Shown here: piece by piece, positions 25,324 to 33,920 of the stretch
How positions within the stretch are numbered: position 1 is the stretch's first letter
Layout: each line of letters starts with the position of its first letter
NCBI GenBank assembly: GCA_027864655.1
Contig: JAQAZG010000003.1
Location: 226,972 to 290,971 of the forward strand
Source: Oleispirillum naphthae
Lineage (GTDB): Bacteria; Pseudomonadota; Alphaproteobacteria; Rhodospirillales; Rhodospirillaceae
Direction: 5' to 3'
Length of the DNA stretch: 64,000 nt
Notes under the pieces: model-generated
Seen by the model: only the letters and a program-made list of their open reading frames with translations
What the model was told of the DNA's origin: nothing
Database searches by the model: none
Position numbers and translations under genes: made by a program

Positions 25324-27153
25324 ATGACCCAGACCTGCCCGCCGACCGCCATCGTCGTATTCTCCGAAAGCGGCCTCGCCGTCGCGCAAAAAATCCGCGC
25401 GGCCCTGCCCGGCGCGACGATCCACGGTTTCGAGGCGCGGGTTTCCGCCTGCGACGAAACCTTCACCGACGCGGCGGCGCACCTGCGCCGCCTGTTCCGC
25501 GGCGGCAGCGGCATCATCGGCGTGTGCGCCGCGGGCATCCTGGTGCGCGCCCTTGCCCCCTGCCTCGCCGACAAGTGGAGCGAGCCGCCGGTGCTGGCGG
25601 TGGCGCAGGACGGCAGCGTCGCGGTGCCGCTCCTCGGCGGACACCACGGGGCCAACCGCCTGGCGCGCAAGCTCTCCACCGTGTTGAACGGAGCCGCCGG
25701 GGTGACCACGGCGGGCGACGTGCGCTTCGACATCGCGCTGGACGAGCCGCCCGCGGGCTGGCGCGCCGCCAACCCGCAGACCGCCAAGGAAGTGGTGGGC
25801 CGCCTGCTCTCCGGCCTGCCGGTGGCGCTTTCCGTCGAGGCGGGCACCGCCGCCTGGCTTTCCGAGTGCGGCGCGGTGTTCGACGCCGCCGCGCCGGTGC
25901 GCATCCGCGTCACCGATGCGGCGCTGCCCGGCGATGCCGCCACCCTGGTGATGCACCCGCCGGTGCTTGCCGTCGGCATCGGCTGCAACCGCGGCGCCGC
26001 GGCGGACGAGGTGATCGCGCTGATCGACAGGACGCTGGCGGGCGCGGGCCTCGCCGCGGGCGCGGTGGCGTGCCTCGCCTCGATCGACGCGAAGATGGAC
26101 GAACCGGCGTTCGAGGCCGCGGCGGCGCACTTCGGCGTGCCGCTGCGCTTCTTCTCCGCCGAGGCGCTCAACGCCCATGCCGAGCGCCTGACCGAGAAAT
26201 CCGAACACGCCTTCGCCGCGGTGGGCTGCTGGGGCGTCGCCGAGGGCGCGGCCTTCGCCGCCGCCGGGACGGGTGCGGCGCTGGCGGTGGCCAAGACCAA
26301 GTCGGAAAACGCCACCTGCGCCGTCGCCCGCGCGCCGGAGCCGATCGACCCGCGCGGCGTCGGCCAGGCGCGCGGCAGCCTCACCGTGGTCGGCGTCGGT
26401 CCCGGCTCCGCCGCGTGGCGTTCGCCGGACGCCACCGCCGCGATCGCCCGCGCCGACGCGGTGGTGGGCTACAAGCGCTACCTCAACCTGGTTTCCGACC
26501 TCATCGAGGGCAAGCCGCAGCACGTCTCCGGCATGACGCGCGAGGAAGTGCGCGTCACCAAGGCGCTCGACCTCGCCGCCGAGGGCCACGACGTGGCGCT
26601 GGTCTGTTCCGGCGACCCCGGCATCTACGCCCTCGCCTCCCTGGTCATGGAAATGCTGGACAAGGGCGAGCACCGCCCCGACTGGCGGCGCATCCGGGTG
26701 CGCGTGGTGCCCGGCATCACCGCGGCGCAGGGCGCGGCTTCGCTCGCCGGCGCGCCGATGGGCCACGACTTCTGCCTGATCTCTCTGTCCGATCTGCTCA
26801 CCGAGTGGGAAACCATCGAGACGCGGCTCAAGGCCGCGGCGCTCGGCGACTTCATCGTCGCGCTCTACAACCCGGTGTCGCGCCGCCGCCGCAGCCAGAT
26901 CGAACGCGCGCGGGACATCCTGCTCACCGGGCGGCCCGGAACCACGCCGGTGGTGATCGCCCGCAACGTCGGCCGCGACGACCAGAGCGTGCAGACGATC
27001 ACCCTGGCCGAACTCACCCCGGAGCACGCGGACATGCTCTCCATGGTGATCATCGGCAATTCGGCGACGCGCGCCTTCGACCTCGCCGGGCGCACCTGGG
27101 TCTATTCGCCGCGCGGCTACGCCAAGAAGCTCTCCTTCCTGCAACCCGGCTGA
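25324..27153 (+). CDS. cobJ: Fused cobalt-precorrin-5A hydrolase / precorrin-3B C17-methyltransferase (CbiG-CobJ)
   Basis: This 609-residue protein joins two enzymes. The N-terminal part (about 1-345) is CbiG: IIGVCAAGILVRALAP and PLLGGHHGANRLARKLS are the N-terminal CbiG motifs and LAVGIGCNRGAAADEV opens the CbiG C-terminal domain. CbiG opens the C20 lactone and releases acetaldehyde. From about residue 351 (GSLTVVGVGPGSAAWRSPDA) it is CobJ/CbiH, with CSGDPGIYALAS and PGITAAQGAASLAGAPMGHD, which methylates C17 and contracts the ring. Fusion of two neighbouring pathway steps may allow channelling. CbiG again marks the oxygen-independent route. Confidence 0.94.
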   Translation: MTQTCPPTAIVVFSESGLAVAQKIRAALPGATIHGFEARVSACDETFTDAAAHLRRLFRGGSGIIGVCAAGILVRALAPCLADKWSEPPVLAVAQDGSVAVPLLGGHHGANRLARKLSTVLNGAAGVTTAGDVRFDIALDEPPAGWRAANPQTAKEVVGRLLSGLPVALSVEAGTAAWLSECGAVFDAAAPVRIRVTDAALPGDAATLVMHPPVLAVGIGCNRGAAADEVIALIDRTLAGAGLAAGAVACLASIDAKMDEPAFEAAAAHFGVPLRFFSAEALNAHAERLTEKSEHAFAAVGCWGVAEGAAFAAAGTGAALAVAKTKSENATCAVARAPEPIDPRGVGQARGSLTVVGVGPGSAAWRSPDATAAIARADAVVGYKRYLNLVSDLIEGKPQHVSGMTREEVRVTKALDLAAEGHDVALVCSGDPGIYALASLVMEMLDKGEHRPDWRRIRVRVVPGITAAQGAASLAGAPMGHDFCLISLSDLLTEWETIETRLKAAALGDFIVALYNPVSRRRRSQIERARDILLTGRPGTTPVVIARNVGRDDQSVQTITLAELTPEHADMLSMVIIGNSATRAFDLAGRTWVYSPRGYAKKLSFLQPG

Positions 27154-27158
27154 CCGCC

Positions 27159-27479
27159 ATGGAGCTTGCGCCGCGTCTCAAGGCGAAGCTTCTGGTGCAG
27201 GCGCTGGTGCGCCGCTGCGGCGTGGAAAACCGCGCCGCCTACGTGGTGCGGCGCGGCGATGCGGATTCCGGCGCGGTGCTGGTGAAACGCGTCTCGGCGG
27301 AAGGCTGCACGGTGTTCCAGACGGTGTTTTCCGGCGACGGCGACCGCCGTTGGATCGCCGCCACCGGCGACGCGCCGGGAGCGGAAGCCGAGGCCGACGC
27401 CTTCCTCGCGCGGCAAACCCGCATCGATCCGGACGCCTGGGTGGTCGAGGTGGAAGCCCCGGCGGACTGGACGCCGTAA
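27159..27479 (+). CDS. DUF1491 family protein
   Basis: The 106-residue protein matches my memory of DUF1491, a small alphaproteobacterial family: LKAKLLVQALVRRCGVENRA, RRGDADSGAVLVKR and a C-terminal ARQTRIDPDAWVVEVE. No function is known. The start ATG 27159 is five bases after the cobJ stop, so it is probably read through from the cob operon, though a role in cobalamin synthesis is not implied. Its TAA stop is the first part of repeat R5. Confidence 0.8.
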   Translation: MELAPRLKAKLLVQALVRRCGVENRAAYVVRRGDADSGAVLVKRVSAEGCTVFQTVFSGDGDRRWIAATGDAPGAEAEADAFLARQTRIDPDAWVVEVEAPADWTP

Positions 27480-27630
27480 AACCAAAACGTTGCGGGGGAC
27501 CTTGGCCCCCCGCACCCCCCTTTATAGTTTTTTGCCGCGAAGCGGCTATCGACCGCCGCGCTGCGCGCAAAAACCAAAAGTTGTGGGGGGTGTGGGGGGA
27601 CCGAGTCCCCCCGCGAAGTTTTGGCTTTTA
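27478..27630 (-). repeat. Composite palindromic intergenic repeat, copy R5
   Basis: This copy is in the opposite orientation to the others: the core reads ACTTTTGGTTTTTGCGCG on the minus strand. Both ends carry the terminal motif: TAAAACCAAAACGTTGCG at the left includes the DUF1491 stop, and TAAAAGCCAAAACTTCGCG on the minus strand includes the stop of the TRAP protein gene. It lies between convergent genes. Confidence 0.85.
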
Positions 27631-28644
27631 CCGCGCGGGTTGGGCGGTCTCTTCGCGGCCGATATCGACCAGTTCCATCCAGTCGGCGCCGAAGGACTGC
27701 TCGTAGGCGGCGCGGCGTTGCGCGGTGACCGCGGCGAAGCGCTCCGGGTTGAGCGGTTGCAGGCGGATGGTGCGCGGCAGGCGCTTGCGCGCCGCGTCGT
27801 AGTAGGTGGCGGCGAGTTTCGCCGCGGTGTCGGAGAAGTCCACGCCGATCTCGGTGAGCGCGGCGCGCTCGGTGTCCGACAGGCTCTCCCAGAAGGGCTG
27901 CGAGGCGAGCACGAAGAACGGCTCGTAGACGTGGCGGGTCAGCGTGATCACCGGCGCCTTGTTGCCGATGGGGAGGAGTTCCAGCGCGTCCATCATGCCG
28001 TCGAAGCTATCGACGATGCCCTGCTCCATCGCCTGCGCCGCCTGTTCCACCGGGTACTTCTGCGGAATCGCGCCGAGCGAGCGCATCACGTCGCGCATCT
28101 TGCGCCCGTCGTTGACCAGGATCTTGCGCTGCGCCAGATCCTCCGGCCCGAGGATGGCGCGGTCGGCGCGGATGTGGTGGAAGCCGTTCTCGTAGAGGCC
28201 CACCACCACCACCTTGAGGGTCTCCTCGACATGGGTGCGGATTTCGTCCTCGAGCCCGGCATAGAGCGCGTGCTGCACGTGTTCGCGGCTTTCGAACAGC
28301 CAGGGCAGGCGGAACAGCGACAGGCGCGGCACCTCGTCGATCACCGCATCGCCGAGCACCGCAATCTCGATGCGTCCGCCGCGCACCTGGGCCAGCAGTT
28401 CCGGCTCGGGCGGACAGGCGGCGCCGGTCTGCACCTCGAAGGCGAAGTGATGCGGCAGGCGTTCCTCGATGCGTTTGGTCAGGTAGACCATCTGGCGCGC
28501 CGCCAGACCGTCCGCGCGCCCGGGAATCCACACGGCGACGGAACGCGGGCCGGCAGCCTGGGCCGGAAAGGTCCACGTCGCCAGCAGCAGAAAGACAAGC
28601 CACACGGGCCGGAACGCAATCATCTGACCGCACATATCCGACAT
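27628..28644 (-). CDS. TRAP transporter solute-binding protein, DctP family (orphan)
   Basis: The product of about 338 residues has a signal peptide (FRPVWLVFLLLATWTFPAQA) and the DctP-like periplasmic fold, seen in GGRIEIAVLGDAV, LPWLFESREHVQHAL, KILVNDGRKMRDVMRSLGAI and QAMEQGIVDSFDGMMDALEL. Such proteins hand organic acids to DctQ/DctM permeases, but no dctQ or dctM gene lies here, so it may serve a distant permease or a sensor. Start choice is uncertain among ATG 28644, 28638 and 28623, all before the signal peptide. The stop codon is inside repeat R5. Confidence 0.8.
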   Translation of the reverse strand: MSDMCGQMIAFRPVWLVFLLLATWTFPAQAAGPRSVAVWIPGRADGLAARQMVYLTKRIEERLPHHFAFEVQTGAACPPEPELLAQVRGGRIEIAVLGDAVIDEVPRLSLFRLPWLFESREHVQHALYAGLEDEIRTHVEETLKVVVVGLYENGFHHIRADRAILGPEDLAQRKILVNDGRKMRDVMRSLGAIPQKYPVEQAAQAMEQGIVDSFDGMMDALELLPIGNKAPVITLTRHVYEPFFVLASQPFWESLSDTERAALTEIGVDFSDTAAKLAATYYDAARKRLPRTIRLQPLNPERFAAVTAQRRAAYEQSFGADWMELVDIGREETAQPAR

Positions 28645-28950
28645 CTGAACGCCGTTCCCTTCCGTTGCAGGGGGGGAACGATCCACAAGTGACGCAGACT
28701 ACTCGCTTCCGTGCCGCTCGCCAAGGCGGGGGAATTCATCCGGTGTAAAGAATTCATGATCGTGGCTTTCGAGTCGCAGTCGTCGCAGCGGCCGCAGCGG
28801 CGCGGCGCTCACAGCCGCCGGGTGGAGGTTGCGGGGGCCTTCCGGCCTGGAGGGATGAGCCGAAAGTATGAGCTTTTTTGTATACATGAAAAATTCATTG
28901 GTATGGTAGCCTCTGATTCCGAAGGATCAGGGATTAGGACGGTGAGGGAC
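28645..28950. other. 306-bp divergent intergenic region
   Basis: No gene is evident. The right half has an AT-rich island (28868-28910) that contrasts with its surroundings and holds a possible promoter for the pseudo-receiver gene: TTGTAT (28878-28883), an 18-bp spacer and TATGGT (28902-28907). An imperfect dyad CTGATTCC/GGATCAG follows at 28911-28928. The left half should hold the promoter of the TRAP protein gene. Confidence 0.4.
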
Positions 28951-29877
28951 ATGAAAACCGCCGTATTCTCGCAGGGGCTTCAGAGGGTCTGGATTTCCAT
29001 CGTGGTGATGGACTCCTCCCCCGCGTCCTATTGGCGGTCGATCTGCCATACCGCCGGACTGCGCCGGCCTTCGTTCATTTCCGACTTCTCGGACCTGCGC
29101 ACGGAACTGAACCAGGAGGAGATCGACTGCCTCCTCATTTCCATCCCGCGCAGCGGTTTCTCCACCGCCGGACGCACCGTCAAGGCGATCCGCAACGGCC
29201 AGCTCGGGCGCGATCCGTTTCTGCCCATTCTCATCGCCTCCGATCCGCCGGGAGGCGAGGAGATGCGCATCCTCGCCGGTTGCGGCGTCGATGCGGTGCT
29301 GGTGCGGCCGCTCTCGGTGGGCAAGATCTGCGACCGCCTGCGCCTGTTGACCACGCAGCGGCGGCCTTTCGTCGTCACCGCCGACTACATCGGCCCCGAT
29401 CGCCGCGCCGCGCCGCGGACCGCCGCCATCGAAGCGCCGCTGATGGAGGTGCCCAACGCGCTCGCCGACCGCATTCTCGCCAATGTCCAGGTGAAGTCCC
29501 GCACCGCCGCGCGGCAGGCCGCCTGGGGCGAGGTGATGCGTCAGCGCCTGACGCGCTATGCCGAGAACATGCGCCTGCTCGGCGGGCGCAGCTTCCCCCC
29601 GGCGCTCAAGGGCGACCTCAACGCCGAAGTGCTGGAGGACATGCGCCGCCTCGCGCGGATCGCCGAGGACGCCTGGAAACGCCTGGAACGCGAAGCGGGG
29701 GCCGAGCCGCTGGCGCGGCAGATCGGCGATGTGGCGCTGCGCATGCGCTCCTTCGTGCAGGCGCCCAACGAAGCGCCGCGCGACCTCCTGGCCCACCTGC
29801 AGGCCGACCTCGGCCATTCGGCGAGCGGGCTTGCCGCCTTCCTCTCCGGGGCGGTGGCGGAACCGCCCCGGGCCTGA
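28951..29877 (+). CDS. Pseudo-receiver domain protein
   Basis: The 308-residue protein starts with a receiver-like fold (about 1-130: WISIVVMDSS, LLISIPRSG, LPILIASDPP, AVLVRPLSV). The phospho-acceptor Asp is replaced by Ser in LLISIP and the conserved Lys by Arg in VRPL, so it is probably not phosphorylated. RRPFVVTADYIGPDRRAAPR follows, a linker I associate with alphaproteobacterial receiver-type proteins. The rest is helical with no known output domain. ATG 28951 has GGTGAGGG upstream; a longer open frame exists but lacks protein-like content. It is convergent with the M23 gene, one base apart. Confidence 0.65.
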   Translation: MKTAVFSQGLQRVWISIVVMDSSPASYWRSICHTAGLRRPSFISDFSDLRTELNQEEIDCLLISIPRSGFSTAGRTVKAIRNGQLGRDPFLPILIASDPPGGEEMRILAGCGVDAVLVRPLSVGKICDRLRLLTTQRRPFVVTADYIGPDRRAAPRTAAIEAPLMEVPNALADRILANVQVKSRTAARQAAWGEVMRQRLTRYAENMRLLGGRSFPPALKGDLNAEVLEDMRRLARIAEDAWKRLEREAGAEPLARQIGDVALRMRSFVQAPNEAPRDLLAHLQADLGHSASGLAAFLSGAVAEPPRA

Positions 29878-29878
29878 C

Positions 29879-30679
29879 TCACTTCACCGGCAGCACCACG
29901 GGCAGGCGCATCGGGTCGAGCCGCCGGTCGAGCCAGCTTGCCCCCCAGTGCAGGTGCGGTCCGGTCGCCCGCCCCGAGGCCCCCACCGCGCCGATCGCCT
30001 CGCCGCGCTTCACCCGCTGCCCCGGCTTCACGTCGATGCGGCTCAAATGCGCATACACCGTCTGCAGCCCCAGGCCGTGGTCGATCATCACCGTGCGCCC
30101 GGTGTAGAACATGTCCGGATGCACCAGCGACACCACGCCGTCCGCCGCGGCGACGACCGGCGTGCCGGTGGCCGCCGCGATGTCCAGGCCCGAATGCGGC
30201 GCCTTCGGCGCGCCGTTCAGCACCCGTTGCGAGCCGAATACGCCGCTCACCACGCCGTTCACCGGGAAGACGAACCCGGAGAGGAAATCCGCCGCTCTTC
30301 GGCGGCTTTTGCGCGCGTTTTCAGCCGCCTGCGCGTCGGCCTTGATGCGCGCCATCAACGCGGGCGGCGGCGTCACCTTGTCCTGCGGCAGGCCGTCGAT
30401 GCGCTGCACCCGCCATTCGCGCGGCGCAACCGCAATCGTCACGACGCTCTGCCCGCCGTCCCCGGCAACCGAGGTCAACTCCGCCCGCGCCGCCGCGTTG
30501 CGCCCGAAGCCGAGAACGAACCGCCCCGCCGCATCCACCGGAACCTCGGTCCCATCCAGATAAAGCCGCTCCCCCGGCGCAGCATGCCCGACCACCAGCC
30601 CGCCCTGCTCCGCCGCGCCCTCCAACACCGGCGCTCCGGCCCGTGTGGGGGTGGCGAAGAGGAGGAGCGCGGCAAGCAG
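29879..30679 (-). CDS. M23 family metallopeptidase, 5' end altered by repeat R7
   Basis: The 266 residues counted from CTG 30679 form a LytM-type peptidase: HSGLDIAAATG (first zinc His/Asp), YAHLSRID and GPHLHWG complete the active site. N-terminal to it is a beta domain and a basic helix. It should cleave peptidoglycan cross-links in the periplasm or, if inactive, act as an amidase activator. A hydrophobic export segment (LLAALLLFATPTRAGAP) is present, but no in-frame ATG, GTG or TTG precedes it; the frame runs straight into repeat R7. CTG 30679 is the only near-start codon. The gene may be expressed poorly, start unusually, or be a pseudogene by loss of its start. Confidence 0.75.
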   Translation of the reverse strand: MLAALLLFATPTRAGAPVLEGAAEQGGLVVGHAAPGERLYLDGTEVPVDAAGRFVLGFGRNAAARAELTSVAGDGGQSVVTIAVAPREWRVQRIDGLPQDKVTPPPALMARIKADAQAAENARKSRRRAADFLSGFVFPVNGVVSGVFGSQRVLNGAPKAPHSGLDIAAATGTPVVAAADGVVSLVHPDMFYTGRTVMIDHGLGLQTVYAHLSRIDVKPGQRVKRGEAIGAVGASGRATGPHLHWGASWLDRRLDPMRLPVVLPVK

Positions 30680-30862
30680 CGGGGCTGCCGCCCCGTACCC
30701 CGCCCGGAGGGTCGCGGCCCCTCCGGACCTCCCATCGGTTTTTGCGCGAAGCGCGATGGAACCGTCACGCGGCGTGACGGTTGATAGCCGCTGCGCGGCG
30801 AAAAACGAGTTAGGGGGTCTGGGGCTCGTAGCCCCAGCGGGTCCAGGGCGGAGCCCTGGCCT
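30679..30862 (+). repeat. Composite palindromic intergenic repeat, copy R7
   Basis: It lies between xseA and the M23 gene, both on the minus strand, against the presumed start of the latter. Visible parts are CGGGGCTGCCGCCCCG, GGAGGGTCGCGGCCCCTCC, the core CGGTTTTTGCGCG-AAGCGCGAT, GATAGCCGCTGCGCGGCGAA and the hairpins TGGGGCTCGTAGCCCCA and AGGGCGGAGCCCT. Confidence 0.8.
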
Positions 30863-30879
30863 TGTTTTTTCTGGAGCCG

Positions 30880-32277
30880 TCACAGCAGCGATCCCTGGCG
30901 CGGGTCGGTTTTGCCGGGTTTGGCGGCGGGGCGTTTTGCGCCGTCGGCGGTGGCGTGGACGTCGCCGTCGGCGAAGGCCAGGGTGAGGGCGCTGCCGGGA
31001 GCGACGGCGGCGGCGCGGGTGAGCGGCGTGCCGTCGGCGGCGCGGGCGAGGGCGAAGCCGCGGTCGAGGATGCGGCGGTAGGAGAGGGTATCGAGCAGCG
31101 CGGCCTGGCGTTCCAGGCGGTTTTGCGCGGCGTCGAGGCGGCGGGCGAAGGCCGTGGCGAGGGTCTGGTTCGCGGTGGAGAGGCGCAGCGCGGCGCGGTC
31201 GGCGACCTCGCGCGGGGTGCGCAGCCGCAGACCCAGCGCATCGAGGCGTTCGCCCGCGCGGGAAAGGCGGTTGGCGAGGCCGAGGCCGAGGCGTTCGGCG
31301 CGGTCGTCGAGGCGTTGCGTCGCCTCGGCGAGGAGGCGCTCGGGGCGCGGCAGGCCGCGGCAGGTGGCCTCCAGTTGGCGGGCGCGGCTTTCGGTGGCGG
31401 AGATCAGGGCGCGCGGCAGGCGCGCGCCGAGTTCGCCGACGCGGGCGATCAGGTCGAGGCGCACCGGCACCGCCATTTCCGCCGCGCCGGTGGGGGTGGG
31501 GGCGCGCAGGTCGGCGGCGTAGTCGATGAGGGTGGTGTCGGTTTCGTGGCCGACCGCGGAGATCAGCGGGATCGGGCAGGCGGCGGCGGCGCGCACCACG
31601 ATTTCCTCGTTGAACGCCCAGAGGTCTTCCAGGCTGCCGCCGCCGCGCGCGACGATGAGGAGGTCGGGCCGGGGAATCGCGCCGCCGGGCGGCAGCGCGG
31701 CGAAGCCCGCGATGGCGGCGGCGATTTCGCCCGCCGCTTCCTCGCCCTGCACCCGCACCGGCCAGACCAGCACGCGGCGGGGGAAGCGGTCGCGCAGGCG
31801 GTGCAGGATGTCGCGGATCACCGCGCCGGTGGGCGAGGTGACGACGCCGATCACCTCCGGCAGGGCGGGAATGGGTTTTTTGCGTTCGGCGGCGAACAGG
31901 CCCTCGGCGGCGAGCTTGCGCTTGCGCTCTTCGAGCAGCTTGAGCAGCGCGCCCTCGCCCGCCACCTCCAGCGCCTCGACGATCATCTGGTATTGCGAGC
32001 GCGCGCCGTAGGTGGTGAGGCGGCCGGTGGCGACCACCTCCAGGCCTTCCTCGGGGCGCACCGAGAGGCGGGCGAGCGCGCCGCGCCAGATCACCGCCTC
32101 CAGCACCGCCTTGTCGTCCTTGAGGCGCAGGTAGCAGTGGCCGGAGGAGACGACCTTGGGCTGGGAAATCTCGCCGCGCACCCGCACCAGGCCGAAGGCG
32201 GATTCCACGGTGCTTTTCAGCGCCGCGGCGAGGGTGGACACGGAGAAATCGGGCTGGTTGTGGGTGGCTTCGGTCAT
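30880..32277 (-). CDS. xseA: Exodeoxyribonuclease VII large subunit
   Basis: The 465-residue protein opens with the OB-fold DNA-binding domain ([20 protein letters not shown]) and continues to the XseA catalytic region with [33 protein letters not shown] and [15 protein letters not shown]. With XseB it degrades single-stranded DNA in both directions in repair. xseB is not in the window. ATG 32277 is the family start. It is divergent from purD, an arrangement common in alphaproteobacteria. Confidence 0.95.
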   Translation of the reverse strand: MTEATHNQPDFSVSTLAAALKSTVESAFGLVRVRGEISQPKVVSSGHCYLRLKDDKAVLEAVIWRGALARLSVRPEEGLEVVATGRLTTYGARSQYQMIVEALEVAGEGALLKLLEERKRKLAAEGLFAAERKKPIPALPEVIGVVTSPTGAVIRDILHRLRDRFPRRVLVWPVRVQGEEAAGEIAAAIAGFAALPPGGAIPRPDLLIVARGGGSLEDLWAFNEEIVVRAAAACPIPLISAVGHETDTTLIDYAADLRAPTPTGAAEMAVPVRLDLIARVGELGARLPRALISATESRARQLEATCRGLPRPERLLAEATQRLDDRAERLGLGLANRLSRAGERLDALGLRLRTPREVADRAALRLSTANQTLATAFARRLDAAQNRLERQAALLDTLSYRRILDRGFALARAADGTPLTRAAAVAPGSALTLAFADGDVHATADGAKRPAAKPGKTDPRQGSLL

Positions 32278-32374
32278 GGCATCCCGGAAAATCCGGCGGC
32301 CCGGCAAAGCCGGTTTGCCGCCGCTCGGCAATCGAATTACACTCTGGCAGGCAATCGCGCGGAGGGGAAGTCGG

Positions 32375-33646
32375 ATGAAGATTCTGGTGGTCGGTTCGGG
32401 CGGACGGGAGCATGCCCTGTGCTGGGCGATCCGGCGCTCTTCCGCATGTTCCGCGCTTTTTTGCGCGCCCGGCAACGCCGGAATCGCGGCGGTGGCGGCG
32501 TGCGTGCCGGTGGACTCCCTCGACGTTCCGGGCATCCTCGCGTTCTGCCGCGAGGAGGGCATCGATTTCGTCGTCGTCGGGCCGGAAGCGCCCCTGGTGG
32601 CGGGGCTGGTGGACCGCCTGGAGGAGGCCGGGATTCCGGCGATGGGCCCCTCCGCCGCCGCGGCGCGGCTGGAGGGCTCCAAGGGCTTCATGAAGGATTT
32701 CTGCGCCCGCCACGGCATCCCCACGGCGCGCTATGCCCGTTTCACCGATGCGGCGGCGGCCAAGGCCTATGTGGAGGAGGCGGGCGCGCCGATCGTGGTG
32801 AAGGCGGACGGCCTGGCCGCGGGCAAGGGCGTGGTGCTGTGCGCCAACGTCGCCGATGCGATCGCCGCCATCGACATGATCATGACCGACCGCGCCTTCG
32901 GCGCGGCGGGCGGCGAAGTGGTGATCGAGGAGTTCCTCACCGGCGAGGAGGCGAGCTTCTTCGCCCTGATCGACGGGATCACCGCGGTGCCGCTCGGCGC
33001 GGCGCAGGACCACAAGGCGGTGGGCGAGGGCGACACCGGCCCCAACACCGGCGGCATGGGCGCCTATTCCCCCGCGCCGGTGGTCACCCCCGAGATCGCC
33101 GAGACGGTGATGAAGACCATCGTGCGCCCCACCGTCGAGGGCATGGCGGCGGAGGGGCACCCCTTCAAGGGCGTGCTGTTCGCCGGGCTGATGATCGGCC
33201 CGGAAGGGGCGAAGCTTCTGGAGTTCAACGTGCGCTTCGGCGACCCGGAGTGCCAGGTGCTGATGGCGCGCCTGAAGTCCGACATCGTGCCGCTGTTGCG
33301 TGCGGTGCCTGCGGGCGAACTCGACAAGGTGGCGGTGGAGTGGTTCGACGCCGCCGCCCTGGTGGTGGTGATGGCGGCCAGGGGCTACCCCGGCACGGTG
33401 GTGAAGGACACCGAGATCCGCAATCTCGCCGCGGCGGACGCGGTGCCGGAGGCGGTGGTGTTCCATGCCGGGACCAGGGCCGAGGGCGGGCGCGTGCTCG
33501 CAGTGGGGGGACGTGTGTTGGGCGTCACTGCGCGCGGCCGCGATGTGGGGGAAGCTCAGACCCGTGCATATCAGGCCGTGGACCTGATCGACTGGCCCGA
33601 GGGCTTCTGCCGCCGCGACATCGGCTGGCGCGCCGTGAAGGCATGA
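32375..33646 (+). CDS. purD: Phosphoribosylamine-glycine ligase
   Basis: The 423-residue ATP-grasp enzyme makes GAR in purine synthesis. It starts with [20 protein letters not shown], carries [16 protein letters not shown] in the ATP-grasp domain, the family motif [20 protein letters not shown] and [10 protein letters not shown] near the metal site. ATG 32375 has GGAGGGGAAG upstream. It stands alone, divergent from xseA. Confidence 0.96.
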   Translation: MKILVVGSGGREHALCWAIRRSSACSALFCAPGNAGIAAVAACVPVDSLDVPGILAFCREEGIDFVVVGPEAPLVAGLVDRLEEAGIPAMGPSAAAARLEGSKGFMKDFCARHGIPTARYARFTDAAAAKAYVEEAGAPIVVKADGLAAGKGVVLCANVADAIAAIDMIMTDRAFGAAGGEVVIEEFLTGEEASFFALIDGITAVPLGAAQDHKAVGEGDTGPNTGGMGAYSPAPVVTPEIAETVMKTIVRPTVEGMAAEGHPFKGVLFAGLMIGPEGAKLLEFNVRFGDPECQVLMARLKSDIVPLLRAVPAGELDKVAVEWFDAAALVVVMAARGYPGTVVKDTEIRNLAAADAVPEAVVFHAGTRAEGGRVLAVGGRVLGVTARGRDVGEAQTRAYQAVDLIDWPEGFCRRDIGWRAVKA

Positions 33647-33738
33647 GGGCGAAGCACATCTTTAAATAAAAAAACCACGCAAACCCAGGGAGATAGCGCT
33701 TGTCCAGGGCGCATTTTGCGCTGCCTTGGGGGGGGAGG

Positions 33739-33772
33739 AAGAATACACTTGCATGTAACTTCGCGTATTCTT
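33739..33772 (+). promoter_or_regulatory. Inverted repeat upstream of the HD-GYP gene
   Basis: AAGAATAC (33739-33746) and GTATTCTT (33765-33772) form a perfect 8-bp dyad with an 18-base spacer, in the 274-bp region between purD and the HD-GYP gene. The AT-rich arms suggest an operator or a leader hairpin. Confidence 0.4.
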
Positions 33773-33920
33773 ATGAAGGTCGAGAGGGTTTCCGCGCAGA
33801 CGGCGCGCAGGGGTGTGCTAAGGTCTGCGAAAGACCGAGGGGATACCCGCCGAAAGGCGCGGGGTGTCGTAGCGAAGGTGGTGGTTGCCGGAGCCCGGAT
33901 ATGGGGCTCAGGAGAGTCGG

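Noticed and set aside
29879..33466. Long minus-strand frame covering xseA, purD and the M23 gene
   Set aside because: The part beyond 30,700 is antisense or out of frame to xseA and purD, which have clear family motifs. Only the M23 part is kept.
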